In this document: positions 25,567 to 34,642 of the stretch, in pieces
How positions within the stretch are numbered: position 1 is the stretch's first letter
Layout: every line of letters begins with the position of its first letter
The notes under the pieces: generated by a model
Databases searched by the model: none
What the model saw: only the letters and a program-made list of their open reading frames with translations
Told to the model about the DNA's origin: nothing
Program-made: the position numbers and the translations under genes
NCBI GenBank assembly: GCA_038868075.1
Contig: JAWBXB010000007.1
Span: 43,666 to 107,665 of the forward strand
Length of the DNA stretch: 64,000 bases
Direction of reading: 5' to 3'
Source of the DNA: Candidatus Bathyarchaeia archaeon
GTDB taxonomy: Archaea > Thermoproteota > Bathyarchaeia > Bathyarchaeales > DTEX01

Positions 25567-26073
25567 ATGCCAACAATGGTGGAAAGCATGAATAAATGGC
25601 TGAGTAAATTGAGAAATGAAAAAATAGTTTTCACACAATTTCTCGCCTCACTCCTTCTAATACTAATTACAATTACATCCTGCTTTTTAGGTAAAGGTGT
25701 TCCTGAGGAAGAGGGGATTGTATCAGCCGCCATCTCCATATCCTTTGTCATTTTTATGGCTGTCATGTCATTTCGTAAGATAGAGCCAGCCGAGAGAATA
25801 TTATTTGCCTTTCTAGGTTCATTCATGGCTGGATTTGCAGCCACATTAGCTGGATCAAGATTAGCCTTTGACCCAAGTATCAGAAGCTATTTTCTCGCCT
25901 CACTCGCTCTTTCCTTCGGCCTCTCATTTAGCTGTATTCTTTATGCAATGCCAGAGAACCCCAATATAGCTGGAGCCAAACTAAAGAGCATCTTAGTATG
26001 GGTATGTACAACTGTTCTAGCAATATTGGTGAATTTCACCATTATTTATTGGCTGCCAACATACATAGATTAA
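25567..26073 (+). CDS. Four-helix membrane protein of unknown function
   Basis: A 168-residue protein with four predicted membrane helices (about residues 20-42, 50-68, 77-95, 104-125 with a further one near the C-terminus), short loops and a positively charged N-terminal segment. No family motif recognised. A TATA-like ATTTATAAA lies near 25518-25526. It converges on the site-2 protease gene 27 bases away. Confidence 0.65.
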   Translation: MPTMVESMNKWLSKLRNEKIVFTQFLASLLLILITITSCFLGKGVPEEEGIVSAAISISFVIFMAVMSFRKIEPAERILFAFLGSFMAGFAATLAGSRLAFDPSIRSYFLASLALSFGLSFSCILYAMPENPNIAGAKLKSILVWVCTTVLAILVNFTIIYWLPTYID

Positions 26074-26100
26074 CCATAAAAAGGTTCCTTTCATCCCAAT

Positions 26101-27219
26101 TCATAATCTTAATCCTAAACTTATGTTAGCGGCTATAAGAAGAATTGAGAGGACATTGAGGAATTTTTTTATAACATCACCCTTTGTGGTGATTCTTTCA
26201 AGCAGACATTGGATGAATTTATCTCCATCAAGAAGCGGGATTGGGAGCATATTAAATACTGCAACATTAACGAGTATTAAAAATAACCAATTTAGGACTA
26301 GATATATTTGAGTATCCCAAAAGAAGCCTAAACCGAGCCTGCTTGGATAGTAAAGTAGGAATGGGGAAACTATCCCAATTATAGCCCTCCGCGGATCATC
26401 AGGGCTTGAGGTGGCGATCGTCGTAATATTCCCCCTACTAGTTGAAACAGTAAGTTTATCACCAGGATTAACACTGGACATAAAAAATGCTAAATCTTCA
26501 TAATTACGTATTAATGTACCATTTAATGCATATATCACGTCCCATCTCCTGATACCAGCACTATCAAGCGGACCGCCTTCTAAAACCTCAAGAACAACTA
26601 TGCCTGATGGGCTTTGAATGAATAGGCATGAAAGAATAAGAAAAATTATTAATCCCGCCAGAATATTTGAGGAGGCCCCGGCTGAAAAAATTTTCATCTT
26701 AGATGCATGTGATAATTTATTTAATTCTTTTCCATCTAGCTCAACAAAGCCTCCGGGGAATATTGCAAATATTAATGCTCCAGCAGCCTTTATTCCTATG
26801 CCCTCTATTAGAGCCAATATTCCATGCGCTGTCTCATGAATAAAAATTGCTATTATAATGGCAATTAGAAAATAGGGCAGCCAGTAGAGACTGAGCGTCA
26901 ATACAGGTATTACAGGCACGATCATTACTCCTTTCCCTCTCCAGAGGAATATTTCCATAATATTCCATGAGAGGAATAATATGGCAAAGAACATTAGCCC
27001 CAAGCCTAAGAAGACGCTTATATGTGAAAATATTCTCCATAAATTCTTCCATCTGCCAGAATACTTATATAAGATTCTCTTAAATGTCTCAGAGTCATAT
27101 CTAATGAAAAATGGCTTAATCTGCAGCCCATATTTCCCCAAAGATAAGAATCTACCCAGAATATAGATTGCTATCCAAAAGACTAAGAAGAGGAGGAGAA
27201 AAACGTATTCTTCACTCAA
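26101..27219 (-). CDS. Site-2 protease family metalloprotease (M50) with PDZ domain
   Basis: A 372-residue intramembrane protease. The zinc site is HETAH (H128, E129, H132) in a membrane helix, and the third ligand is in NMLPIPLLDGDKF (the NxxPxxxLDG motif) near the C-terminus. Between them is a PDZ-like domain (VVLEVLEGGPLDSAGIRRWDVIYALNG). FPGGFVELDGKELNKLSHASKMKIFSAGASSNI is typical of archaeal S2P. Such enzymes release membrane-bound regulators or clear signal peptides; the substrate here is unknown. Confidence 0.9.
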   Translation of the reverse strand: MSEEYVFLLLFLVFWIAIYILGRFLSLGKYGLQIKPFFIRYDSETFKRILYKYSGRWKNLWRIFSHISVFLGLGLMFFAILFLSWNIMEIFLWRGKGVMIVPVIPVLTLSLYWLPYFLIAIIIAIFIHETAHGILALIEGIGIKAAGALIFAIFPGGFVELDGKELNKLSHASKMKIFSAGASSNILAGLIIFLILSCLFIQSPSGIVVLEVLEGGPLDSAGIRRWDVIYALNGTLIRNYEDLAFFMSSVNPGDKLTVSTSRGNITTIATSSPDDPRRAIIGIVSPFLLYYPSRLGLGFFWDTQIYLVLNWLFLILVNVAVFNMLPIPLLDGDKFIQCLLERITTKGDVIKKFLNVLSILLIAANISLGLRL

Positions 27220-27339
27220 ACGTAAATTCGCCCCTCCACTATCAATTTCACAAGTCTCTTTATATTTTCTTCAATCTATAATAGTGAATAATATAAAGTT
27301 GATTCTTGTCTTACAACGAGGAATATTGTAGTTAGCAGC

Positions 27340-27606
27340 CTAAACAATTCCAGACCGATATTCTCTTTGGATACCCCTTATCTTCCTCCTTAACCAAGCC
27401 ATTATAAACCTCTCAATCTCATCCCTATTATACGGGTCTTGCCAAGCTCTCTCAAGAGACTCGCAAATATTTAGTCCGCCAGCCAGTCCAAAGTAATTCA
27501 GTAATTCCCTGTAAAGCTGATCGATTTCAGAATCGCTAAGACTAACATTGATTCTTCCCCTATTTAAAACCTCATTAAATATTAATGTGAAAATCAGCTT
27601 ACTCAT
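27340..27606 (-). CDS. Small protein of unknown function (88 aa)
   Basis: An 88-residue, probably helical soluble protein (EVLNRGRINVSLSDSEIDQL, then IMAWLRRKIRGIQREYRSG with a basic C-terminus). No family recognised. It lies 62 bases downstream of PEPCK in the same direction and may share its transcript. The ATG start and absence of a better frame on the other strand support it as a real gene. Confidence 0.55.
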   Translation of the reverse strand: MSKLIFTLIFNEVLNRGRINVSLSDSEIDQLYRELLNYFGLAGGLNICESLERAWQDPYNRDEIERFIMAWLRRKIRGIQREYRSGIV

Positions 27607-27668
27607 TTTCCACTAACCCTCAATCTAAAAGATGAACACAGCTAAATTAAAAGCTTATTCCCTAAAAA

Positions 27669-29606
27669 TTATTCCTCCTCAAAGTTCTCTGGTGATATAT
27701 AATCGCCAAACTCCCTTCTAAACTCAATTAAACGCTTAGCCTGCTCATTAAGTACTTGAAAAATCTTGTCCGGCGCATCAGGAATCTTCACCCAAAAATC
27801 TTTAACACGCTCAATTTTACGCAAATTTTCTGGGACACGAATTGTGAATTGCCTAATATACTCTTCCCTAGTGTACTCTCTGTTCAAGACTTGTTTAAAT
27901 AAGCTGGCTAAATCCTCATACTTTGGAATTAAACCTGTTGGGGCTTTTAGAGCACCAACGTCATCATGTACACGAAGCTCCACCCATTTTATCCAAACAT
28001 GTTTATCGCGGCGACTATTAAGGAATTCACCAGTCCTTAAGTCTCGTAAGAAATAATTGGCTCCAAAAACCAGTGGTTTCTTCTTAAGCCTCTCACCAAA
28101 CTCCAAATAGTTTTTAATATATTGTCCAAGCGGAATCGAAATAAAGTCCTGGATACTCATTACATTAATTTCATATTTACCCTGCTCTTCTGTAATGGCA
28201 AATGTTGTTTCTGTCTCAAGCGATGCACCATAAACTATGATCCCATGCTTCCAGTCATACCCCTGCTGTATAGGCACATAAGCCCTATAATCACGTCCAC
28301 CATAAATGATTGCGCCAATTTCGACCCCTAGTGGATTATCTAGCTCCGGGTCACAATTTGGCAGCACTTTAAGAGATACTGTATAGCGGGCGTTCTCGCT
28401 TGCCGGTGGAATCTCCTTGCCATTCGCCCCCTTCTTCCCTTTCCACCATTTCCCAGAAAAGTTTATGCCCTCATCTGGGAGATCACAACCCATGCCCAGC
28501 CACCAAACTTTAGCATCCTTAATTAAAACATTAGAGAAAATTATTTCATTTGGACTTGTAATCACTTGATAGATGATGGGGTCATCTATTGGATTAACGT
28601 TTTGAAGGATCCCAAATATTCCCATCTCAGCATTTGCTGCGCGACAAACACCGTCAATATTACGGAGATAGGCTATGTCATCAGCAAGTATGGTTTCGCC
28701 TGGAAGCATAGCTGTTGATGTTTTACCGCAGGCGCTGGGAAAAGCTCCAGCAATGTATGTTTTTCGTCCTCCAGGACCATGCACACCCATTACCATAAAG
28801 TGCTCAGCAAGCCACCCTTCTCTATGGGCTTTACGTATAGCCAAACGCAACGCTAGCTTTTTAAAACCTATAGAGTTTCCAGCATATTGAGTATTAACGC
28901 TGTAGACAGTATTAGTCACATAATCGATGTAGATACGTTTCTTATCATGGTCTATACTTATCATCCTCTCATTTAATCTTCCAGAGGAGTGTAAAGTCTT
29001 AAAGAAATCAGTGTCTGGGTTCATATGGAGAAAAGTTTCATAACCTTTACGATAAAGCAAGCTTACTGAGTGAGCCACATACCATGAGTTAGTGCACTCA
29101 AGACATGGTATCGTAAAAATAGAGTTAGCTGGACCAAGTATTAATAAGCGTACAATCATAGTACGCCCTTCCATCGACCCCCTAAGTAAGCTAAATATCT
29201 CTCTTAATCCCTCATCTCGGTCGATTTGTTTTAGGGTAGGACTCAAATGATCTCCCTTTGGAACAAGAAGTTTTGTTGCCTCTCTGTCCCTTCCCTGATC
29301 ATATGGACCGTCAAAATGGAAAGTATGCCCTGGTGTAGATAAAGCCGCGCTCTCCTCACCGCTGACGATAGCCATGTGCTTAATATATGCTATTTCATCC
29401 GGGGTATCGCTACAAACGAAAATTTCTTTTGGATTACAAAGTTCAGCGGCTTCAGCAATAAATTTATGGACAGTAGGGTTGGGTATAGCACGTAGTTTTT
29501 CATAGTTCTCCTGATCCATTCTCTTTCTCAATATATCAAGATACTCATTTTCTTGTTCCCGAATCATAGATGCCCCTCGATTCTCTTTAAGCCATTTAGG
29601 TAACAT
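27669..29606 (-). CDS. pckG: Phosphoenolpyruvate carboxykinase, GTP type
   Basis: A 645-residue enzyme interconverting oxaloacetate plus GTP with PEP plus CO2. Key elements are the kinase loop AGAFPSACGKTSTAM, the Mn-binding ETILADDIAYLRNIDG, MGIFGILQNVNPIDDPIIY and AIIYGGRDYRAYVPIQQGYDW (the GGRR-like element of the GTP family). The first 14 residues (MLPKWLKENRGASM) may be an over-extension; MIREQENEY at residue 14 is an alternative start. It supports gluconeogenesis or, in the reverse direction, CO2 fixation onto PEP. Confidence 0.94.
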   Translation of the reverse strand: MLPKWLKENRGASMIREQENEYLDILRKRMDQENYEKLRAIPNPTVHKFIAEAAELCNPKEIFVCSDTPDEIAYIKHMAIVSGEESAALSTPGHTFHFDGPYDQGRDREATKLLVPKGDHLSPTLKQIDRDEGLREIFSLLRGSMEGRTMIVRLLILGPANSIFTIPCLECTNSWYVAHSVSLLYRKGYETFLHMNPDTDFFKTLHSSGRLNERMISIDHDKKRIYIDYVTNTVYSVNTQYAGNSIGFKKLALRLAIRKAHREGWLAEHFMVMGVHGPGGRKTYIAGAFPSACGKTSTAMLPGETILADDIAYLRNIDGVCRAANAEMGIFGILQNVNPIDDPIIYQVITSPNEIIFSNVLIKDAKVWWLGMGCDLPDEGINFSGKWWKGKKGANGKEIPPASENARYTVSLKVLPNCDPELDNPLGVEIGAIIYGGRDYRAYVPIQQGYDWKHGIIVYGASLETETTFAITEEQGKYEINVMSIQDFISIPLGQYIKNYLEFGERLKKKPLVFGANYFLRDLRTGEFLNSRRDKHVWIKWVELRVHDDVGALKAPTGLIPKYEDLASLFKQVLNREYTREEYIRQFTIRVPENLRKIERVKDFWVKIPDAPDKIFQVLNEQAKRLIEFRREFGDYISPENFEEE

Positions 29607-29691
29607 TTAGATCTTATGACTGCTAATATAGGCAATTTTCCATATAATTGCAGTTTACACGCTTATAAATTTTACTTAAATCGATAAATAG

Positions 29692-29706
29692 TTACGAAAA
29701 ACGTAA
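29692..29706. promoter_or_regulatory. Inverted repeat TTACG-N5-CGTAA upstream of PEPCK
   Basis: TTACG (29692-29696) and CGTAA (29702-29706) flank AAAAA, about 90 bases upstream of the PEPCK start and just before a TATA-like AATTTATAAG on the minus strand (about 29661-29671). It resembles the TACGA/TCGTA repeat found upstream of the DtxR gene at 32673-32686. Role unknown. Confidence 0.35.
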
Positions 29707-29755
29707 AATATGAATTTCTAACCGTAACAAATTTTTCTCTATCCGAATGTATCAA

Positions 29756-31699
29756 TTACTCCAATAAATTCAATATTAATAATATTCTGTAAGCTAATCC
29801 GCCCACGAGGATTGCAAATAAAATTTCAGTAATTGTAATTGCCAAAGCTTTTCTCCATCTAAACTCTTTCACGCATGATGCTATAGTTGCAATACAGGGG
29901 ACATAAAGTATTACTACTAAGGTAAATGTGAACATTTGTATTGGTCTTAAAGCCGATTGAAAGTTTGTTGTCCCAAGTAATGTTTCAAGCAAAACCAATG
30001 TTAACTCTTTTCTTAAAACTCCAAAGATTAATAGTACACCAGATATCTCCGGCAAACCAAGCCAGCTAACAGTTACTGGACTTAAAATATACGAAATTGT
30101 TTCCAAGACGCCAGATATCTCCATGATCCTAATCAACATTCCGCTCACAATTACAAGTGGAAATGATATTTTGAGGAACTCTTCAAGTCTAAACCATGTC
30201 TGCTTAATAGCTGTTTTTAGGTGTGGAAGCCTGTAATCCGGCATCTCCATTATCAATGCTGTCGGCTCGCCTGGCAGTATCTTAAATGCCAACCTCCCGA
30301 GAATAAGGACAATCATTAAGTCTACTATATATAGTGTCAGCGCCCACCCTATTCCAAGATATGTTCCAACAAGTCCCATAATCACTACAGTTCTTGCGGC
30401 ACACGGTATTAATGTGACAACAAATCCAGCTATAAGCCTTTCCCTCTCGGTCTCCATTATTCTACAACCCAAACAAGCTGGAACACTGCATCCATACCCA
30501 AGCATTAATGGGATAAAAGCCTTGCCATGTAAACCTATCTTATGCATTAATGTATCCATGAGAAATGCTATCCTAGCCAAATATCCAGAGTCTTCTAAGA
30601 TATAAAGTATCAAATAAAATGGAATAATATATGGTAACGCTATAGTGATATTCGCTATAATCCCCTCAATGAGTCCACCCCAAATAATATCCTTAAGAGG
30701 GCCAAAACCGAGAATAGACTCAAACAAGGGCTCAAATCCATAAAGCAAATCACTAAGCACATTAGAAAGATAGCCACCAAAACCGAAAATTGTCAGAAGA
30801 ACGCCAAAAACAACGAGAACCATTATTAGGTAACCCATGATTTTATGGGTTGTTATATTATGTATCCTTTCGCCTAATGAGGGCTTTATGCTTGGAAGAA
30901 TTCTCTGAACCTCCCTCGCTATCCTGCCAGCCACTTCATAACGCTCGGAGGTTATTACTGTTGGACATGGATGCCCATGTATTCTCTCGATTTCCTCAGC
31001 TAAACTTCTAGCTAAATCCGGAATCTCCGGTTTTATCTCCCTTATTTCCTCCTCAATATACTCGTCCCCCTCAAGAAGTTTTATCGCAACCCATCTAATC
31101 GGATATTTAAGGCCGATATTTTTGAGGACACCCTCCAATCGTTGTATCCTTTCCTCGACTTCCTCACCATATCTTATTGTTATCTGATTTGAGAAGCCTT
31201 TTTCAATAGTTTCAATAGCCTTCTCAAGCAGCTCATGTAAACCTTTCCCCCTTATAGCAACTGTAGGAACAACCGGCACTTGCAGTATTTCCTCAAGTCT
31301 CTTATAATCTATCTTTATCCCTTTCCTTTCAGCCACATCAATTTGGTTTAACGCTATGATCAGCGGCGCTCCAAGCTCAATAAGTTGAAGTGTGAAAAAG
31401 AGATTTCTCTCGAGAATAGATGCGTCTACAACATTTATTACTAGATCGGGCTTCTCCATAATTATGTATTCTCTAGAGATAACCTCTTCAAGTGATAATG
31501 TTGATAGAGAGTATATGCCTGGCAAATCAATAACATCAATTGTATAGCCCTTGAAATGAAGGGTTCCCTCAGCCCTCTCAACAGTTTTCCCAGGCCAATT
31601 TCCAATATGCTGATGCAAACCAGTTAATTGATTAAATATCACAGATTTCCCAACATTTGCATTTCCAGCCAAAGCAATCCTAAGTTTTTTCCCACTCAC
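29756..31699 (-). CDS. feoB: Ferrous iron transporter FeoB
   Basis: A 647-residue Fe(II) permease with an N-terminal GTPase domain. G1 is [17 protein letters not shown]3 is [12 protein letters not shown]4 is [12 protein letters not shown]; the membrane part has two Gate-type repeats, with [14 protein letters not shown] and [22 protein letters not shown] containing the conserved cysteines, and [15 protein letters not shown]. It starts with GTG at 31699, overlapping the FeoA stop. Length is typical of archaeal FeoB. Confidence 0.95.
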   Translation of the reverse strand: MSGKKLRIALAGNANVGKSVIFNQLTGLHQHIGNWPGKTVERAEGTLHFKGYTIDVIDLPGIYSLSTLSLEEVISREYIIMEKPDLVINVVDASILERNLFFTLQLIELGAPLIIALNQIDVAERKGIKIDYKRLEEILQVPVVPTVAIRGKGLHELLEKAIETIEKGFSNQITIRYGEEVEERIQRLEGVLKNIGLKYPIRWVAIKLLEGDEYIEEEIREIKPEIPDLARSLAEEIERIHGHPCPTVITSERYEVAGRIAREVQRILPSIKPSLGERIHNITTHKIMGYLIMVLVVFGVLLTIFGFGGYLSNVLSDLLYGFEPLFESILGFGPLKDIIWGGLIEGIIANITIALPYIIPFYLILYILEDSGYLARIAFLMDTLMHKIGLHGKAFIPLMLGYGCSVPACLGCRIMETERERLIAGFVVTLIPCAARTVVIMGLVGTYLGIGWALTLYIVDLMIVLILGRLAFKILPGEPTALIMEMPDYRLPHLKTAIKQTWFRLEEFLKISFPLVIVSGMLIRIMEISGVLETISYILSPVTVSWLGLPEISGVLLIFGVLRKELTLVLLETLLGTTNFQSALRPIQMFTFTLVVILYVPCIATIASCVKEFRWRKALAITITEILFAILVGGLAYRILLILNLLE

Positions 31700-31953
31700 C
31701 TACGTGCCTCCACAATAATCCTTTCAGCCATACCTCTGCCAAGCGCAAGCCTAAAACCTCTAACGTAGATTTCAATGGGACCATTAAAGGGCGCTGATTT
31801 AACTACTGCAATCTCCGTGCCAGGAGTTAGACCCATATCTATAAGCCTTTTATGAAAACCCTTCCCACAGCATCTTCCACGTCCAGAACCAGCCTCTATC
31901 GACACAATCACACCAGTTTCCCCCTCTTTTAGCGCCGTCAAGGGTACCCTCAA
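31696..31953 (-). CDS. feoA: FeoA family protein
   Basis: An 85-residue SH3-like accessory protein of FeoB: MRVPLTALKEGETGVIVSIE, GFHKRLIDMGLTPGTEIAVVKSAPF and PIEIYVRGFRLALGRGMAERI, the full FeoA pattern. A glycine-cysteine insert (GSGRGRCCGKG) is notable. It starts with TTG at 31953, with AGGTGATAAGC before it, and overlaps feoB by four bases, so the pair is translationally coupled. Confidence 0.93.
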   Translation of the reverse strand: MRVPLTALKEGETGVIVSIEAGSGRGRCCGKGFHKRLIDMGLTPGTEIAVVKSAPFNGPIEIYVRGFRLALGRGMAERIIVEARR

Positions 31954-31980
31954 TGCTTATCACCTTCAGGAAATTTATTC

Positions 31981-32646
31981 TTAACATTTTCTGATCATTA
32001 TAAGTGAAGCAGTCTTGCAGCTTAGAGCTTGGGTTTTATCATTAACCTTAATGGTTATTGGGTCACCTGAGGGAGCTTTATCAATAACCGTAATGCTTCT
32101 CTTCGGCATTGCCCCAATTTTGGTAAGATACTGCAGAAATTCTTCATTTTCCTCAATTATTCTCGTAATAATTCCTTTTTCCCCAACATTGAATTTACTG
32201 AGGGGATATGTCTCTTCATCTACTATTTCCCCACTCTCATTTGGGATTGGATTCCCATGTGGGCAAGTCTTAGGATAACCAAGAACACACTCAATCTTTC
32301 TAGTAACCTCCCCATTTATCCAATGCTCAAGATTACACGCTATTCTATGAACCTTATCCCATCCGATCTCCAAAAAATCCATTAAGAGACATTCCAGGAG
32401 CCTGTGTTTTCTAATAACATTTAAGGCTATTTTACGCCCCTCCTCAGTTAATTTAACACCCCTATAGGGCACATGAATTACAAGTAAATTCTTTTCAAGT
32501 CTCTCAACAGTATTGGTTACTGTTCCTGGCGCAACATTTAGCATGGCAACTAAATCACTTGTTCGAGCAACACCATCACGTTCCTGAAGCCTATAAACAG
32601 CTTCAAGATATTCTTCAATTATATCAGAGATTTTCATCGATACCAC
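31981..32646 (-). CDS. DtxR/MntR family metal-dependent regulator
   Basis: A 221-residue iron or manganese sensor. The N-terminal winged helix (ISDIIEEYLEAVYRLQERDG, VARTSDLVAMLNVAPGTVTNTVERLE) is followed by the dimerisation/metal domain (IRKHRLLECLLMDFLEIGWDKVHRIACNLEHWI, CPHGNPIP) and a C-terminal FeoA-like SH3 domain. It is the first gene of a DtxR-FeoA-FeoB operon, so it probably represses iron uptake and its own gene when iron is sufficient. A TACGA-N4-TCGTA palindrome lies 27-40 bases upstream of the start. Confidence 0.9.
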   Translation of the reverse strand: MVSMKISDIIEEYLEAVYRLQERDGVARTSDLVAMLNVAPGTVTNTVERLEKNLLVIHVPYRGVKLTEEGRKIALNVIRKHRLLECLLMDFLEIGWDKVHRIACNLEHWINGEVTRKIECVLGYPKTCPHGNPIPNESGEIVDEETYPLSKFNVGEKGIITRIIEENEEFLQYLTKIGAMPKRSITVIDKAPSGDPITIKVNDKTQALSCKTASLIMIRKC

Positions 32647-32672
32647 TTTTTACGATTTTCCTCAAAAATATT

Positions 32673-32686
32673 TACGACTTATCGTA
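32673..32686. promoter_or_regulatory. Palindrome TACGA-CTTA-TCGTA upstream of the DtxR-Feo operon
   Basis: A perfect 5-bp inverted repeat with a four-base spacer, in the promoter region of the operon headed by the DtxR-family gene. Autoregulation is common in this family, so this is the best candidate operator. A second TACGA occurs at 32651-32655 closer to the start codon. Confidence 0.45.
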
Positions 32687-32736
32687 TTTAAATTATTCTA
32701 TCCCGCCAAAAGATAGGGGCAGATCAATCAAATATA

Positions 32737-33153
32737 TTAGGGCGCCATAACCGCAACCTTAACTTGTTTAACGCCCTTCTTAGCCATTAATTCTTGAGAC
32801 AATTTCCTTATATCCTTAACACTTCCATTAACCGCGATTATCTCTAGGCATTTATCCTCCTCTAAGTGTATATGTGTAGTGGAAGATATTATACTCCTAA
32901 ATTTATGTTGAATACCCAGAATTTTTTCTAGAAGCTTTGGCTTATCTAAATAATACAAGATGAGTACGGCGCCAGCCACATGCTCTTCTTCCTCATGCGT
33001 CCACTTAAATTCGCTTATAAAGGCTCGCATAGCATCATGGACGGCTTTAGAACGATTCTCGTAACCTATGCTCTTCCAGACAAAATCAAACTCTTCAACA
33101 AGTTTTGGTGGCAACGATACGCTAAAGCGTACGATGCCAGATCTGCTCTCCAT
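32737..33153 (-). CDS. nikR: Nickel-responsive regulator NikR
   Basis: A 138-residue ribbon-helix-helix repressor. Residues 6-50 are the CopG-type DNA-binding domain (GIVRFSVSLPPKLVEEFD, NRSKAVHDAMRAFI); the C-terminal ACT-like domain carries the nickel ligands in QHKF, HIHLEEDKCLEI (His, His, Cys) and ends with GVKQVKVAVM. All four ligand positions known from NikR are present. A matching operator lies at 33833-33860 in front of the ABC-3 importer. The gene follows the YdjM-like gene in the same direction, 31 bases apart. Confidence 0.92.
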   Translation of the reverse strand: MESRSGIVRFSVSLPPKLVEEFDFVWKSIGYENRSKAVHDAMRAFISEFKWTHEEEEHVAGAVLILYYLDKPKLLEKILGIQHKFRSIISSTTHIHLEEDKCLEIIAVNGSVKDIRKLSQELMAKKGVKQVKVAVMAP

Positions 33154-33184
33154 ATAAACACCAAAAACTATTTTGGATCAGGAT

Positions 33185-33712
33185 CTAGTTAAATTTAACC
33201 TTGGTTTTTGAGAGTTTTCGGTAAATTGAGAATGCTGTTAATCCGAAATAGTACGCTATTCCGAGGATCCCCACCCAAACACATAAACTGTAGATTTCTA
33301 ATACAAGACTTGGATTGTATAGAGGGTTTATTATTATTGGATAGAAGGGTTTTATATCGCTATAAAGCGGTGCATCTAATAAAACATGAAACCCCGTCCC
33401 TGAGGTGCCTCCAAAAAGAAAGGATTTTAGGCTTAATCTGTCAGATGCTTCGAGCAGGAAAAACCTGTAAAGCAGATGTAAAAATCTTTCAAGCAGAAAA
33501 GCAAAATAGCCTAATATTAAGCCTGGCGGTAGAGCCAGTAAGAAAGTATGTAGATATCCATGTAAAGGATATTCGAGTCTAAAACAAATTACTAAAAGAG
33601 GCTCAACATCAAGAATAATATTTGCCAATAGAAATGTTGGAGCGTGAAGGTATCTCTTTAAGGGTAAACCTAGTCCTAACCCTAAACCCAAATGAAAAGG
33701 AGTAAAAGGCAT
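33185..33712 (-). CDS. YdjM-like membrane-bound metal-dependent hydrolase family protein
   Basis: A 175-residue membrane protein beginning MPFTPFHLGLGLGLGLPLKR, the family opening with its PxTHxxxG-type histidine, then DVEPLL, HGYLHTFLLA and GTGFHVLLDAPLYSDIKPFYP, giving several conserved His and Asp residues in the membrane. The biochemical function of this family is not clear. Its gene is divergent from the ABC-3 importer and shares the 189-base region holding the NikR site, and nikR is immediately downstream, so it may belong to the nickel regulon. Confidence 0.7.
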   Translation of the reverse strand: MPFTPFHLGLGLGLGLPLKRYLHAPTFLLANIILDVEPLLVICFRLEYPLHGYLHTFLLALPPGLILGYFAFLLERFLHLLYRFFLLEASDRLSLKSFLFGGTSGTGFHVLLDAPLYSDIKPFYPIIINPLYNPSLVLEIYSLCVWVGILGIAYYFGLTAFSIYRKLSKTKVKFN

Positions 33713-33832
33713 AATCCGTCACCTTACCGCATAATATGTGGCTCATCATTTAAGCTTTCATTTTTAATACCCTCTTCTTGATTCTCTTCTATGGTGAATG
33801 AGAGTGGATTAAAGAATAAACTTTTAAGTTAG

Positions 33833-33860
33833 TGTTACATTATAAACTTTTAGTAACACA
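33833..33860. promoter_or_regulatory. NikR-type operator GTGTTAC-N14-GTAACAC
   Basis: GTGTTAC (33833-33839) and GTAACAC (33854-33860) are a perfect inverted repeat with a 14-base spacer. From memory this is the consensus described for NikR of Geobacter-type organisms (GTGTTAC, 13-14 base spacer, GTAACAC). A TATA-like ATTATAAA lies inside the spacer, so bound repressor would block TBP. The GTG start of the ABC ATPase is 42 bases downstream. A nikR gene is about 680 bases away on the other side. Confidence 0.8.
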
Positions 33861-33901
33861 TACTAAATGCAGCTAATTTAGTATTAACAGGTTGATGCAT
33901 T

Positions 33902-34633
33902 GTGAGAGCGATTGAGCTAAGAGAAGTCTCAACAGTTTATGAGGGCGAGAGGAGACCAGCAATTAAAGATATTAATCTTACCATAGAAGTAGGTGAAATC
34001 GTTTATGTTATAGGTCCAAATGCTGCTGGAAAAACAACTCTTCTTGAAACAATAAATGGGTTGCTGCCGATCTCTAGGGGACAAGCCCTAGTTTTTAACA
34101 TGGATGTACAGAAGAATGGATGGAAGATTAGACGGGAAATAGGCTATGTGCCGCAGGATTTCATAGCTGAGCTAGGGGAGCCATATACCGCTTTAGATGT
34201 CGTCTTAATGGGCCGATTTGGCAAGATTGGGGTTATAAATAAACCTACTAGGGAGGATAAAACGAGGGCGATTGAATCCATGAGACTCTTAGGCATTGAG
34301 GACTTAGCTAATAAACCTATCGGAAAGCTTTCTGGTGGACAACAACAAAAGGTCATGATTGCTAGAGCCTTAGCTAAGGAGCCGAAGATTCTTTTAATGG
34401 ATGAGCCCTTCAGCAATTTAGATTCCGAATCTAGAGGAAGGGTTTTAGAGATCATTAATTGTTTAAATAAAGAGCGGAATGTAACTGTTATGATAGTTAC
34501 GCATGATTTAAGGCAGATTTTAAATTCAAGCCATAGAATAATAGTCATGAATAATGGTAAAATAATTGCTGACGGTGATTTTAAAAGCGTATTTAATGTT
34601 GCTAAGGAGATTCTTCCCCACAAATTTAGGTGA
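33902..34633 (+). CDS. Metal ABC transporter ATP-binding protein (ABC-3 family; probably nickel)
   Basis: A 243-residue ZnuC/MntA-type ATPase. Walker A is GPNAAGKTTLLET, the Q-loop VPQDF, signature KLSGGQQQKVMIARALA, Walker B ILLMDEPFSNLDSE and the H-loop VTHDLRQIL. It begins with GTG and is the first gene of a three-gene importer operon. By family it would be called zinc or manganese, but the NikR-type operator directly upstream points to nickel (inference). Confidence 0.9.
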   Translation: MRAIELREVSTVYEGERRPAIKDINLTIEVGEIVYVIGPNAAGKTTLLETINGLLPISRGQALVFNMDVQKNGWKIRREIGYVPQDFIAELGEPYTALDVVLMGRFGKIGVINKPTREDKTRAIESMRLLGIEDLANKPIGKLSGGQQQKVMIARALAKEPKILLMDEPFSNLDSESRGRVLEIINCLNKERNVTVMIVTHDLRQILNSSHRIIVMNNGKIIADGDFKSVFNVAKEILPHKFR

Positions 34634-34642
34634 GAAGCGCTT

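Noticed and set aside
30414-30605. Small plus-strand frame inside feoB
   Set aside because: Antisense to conserved feoB membrane segments, with no own ribosome-binding site.
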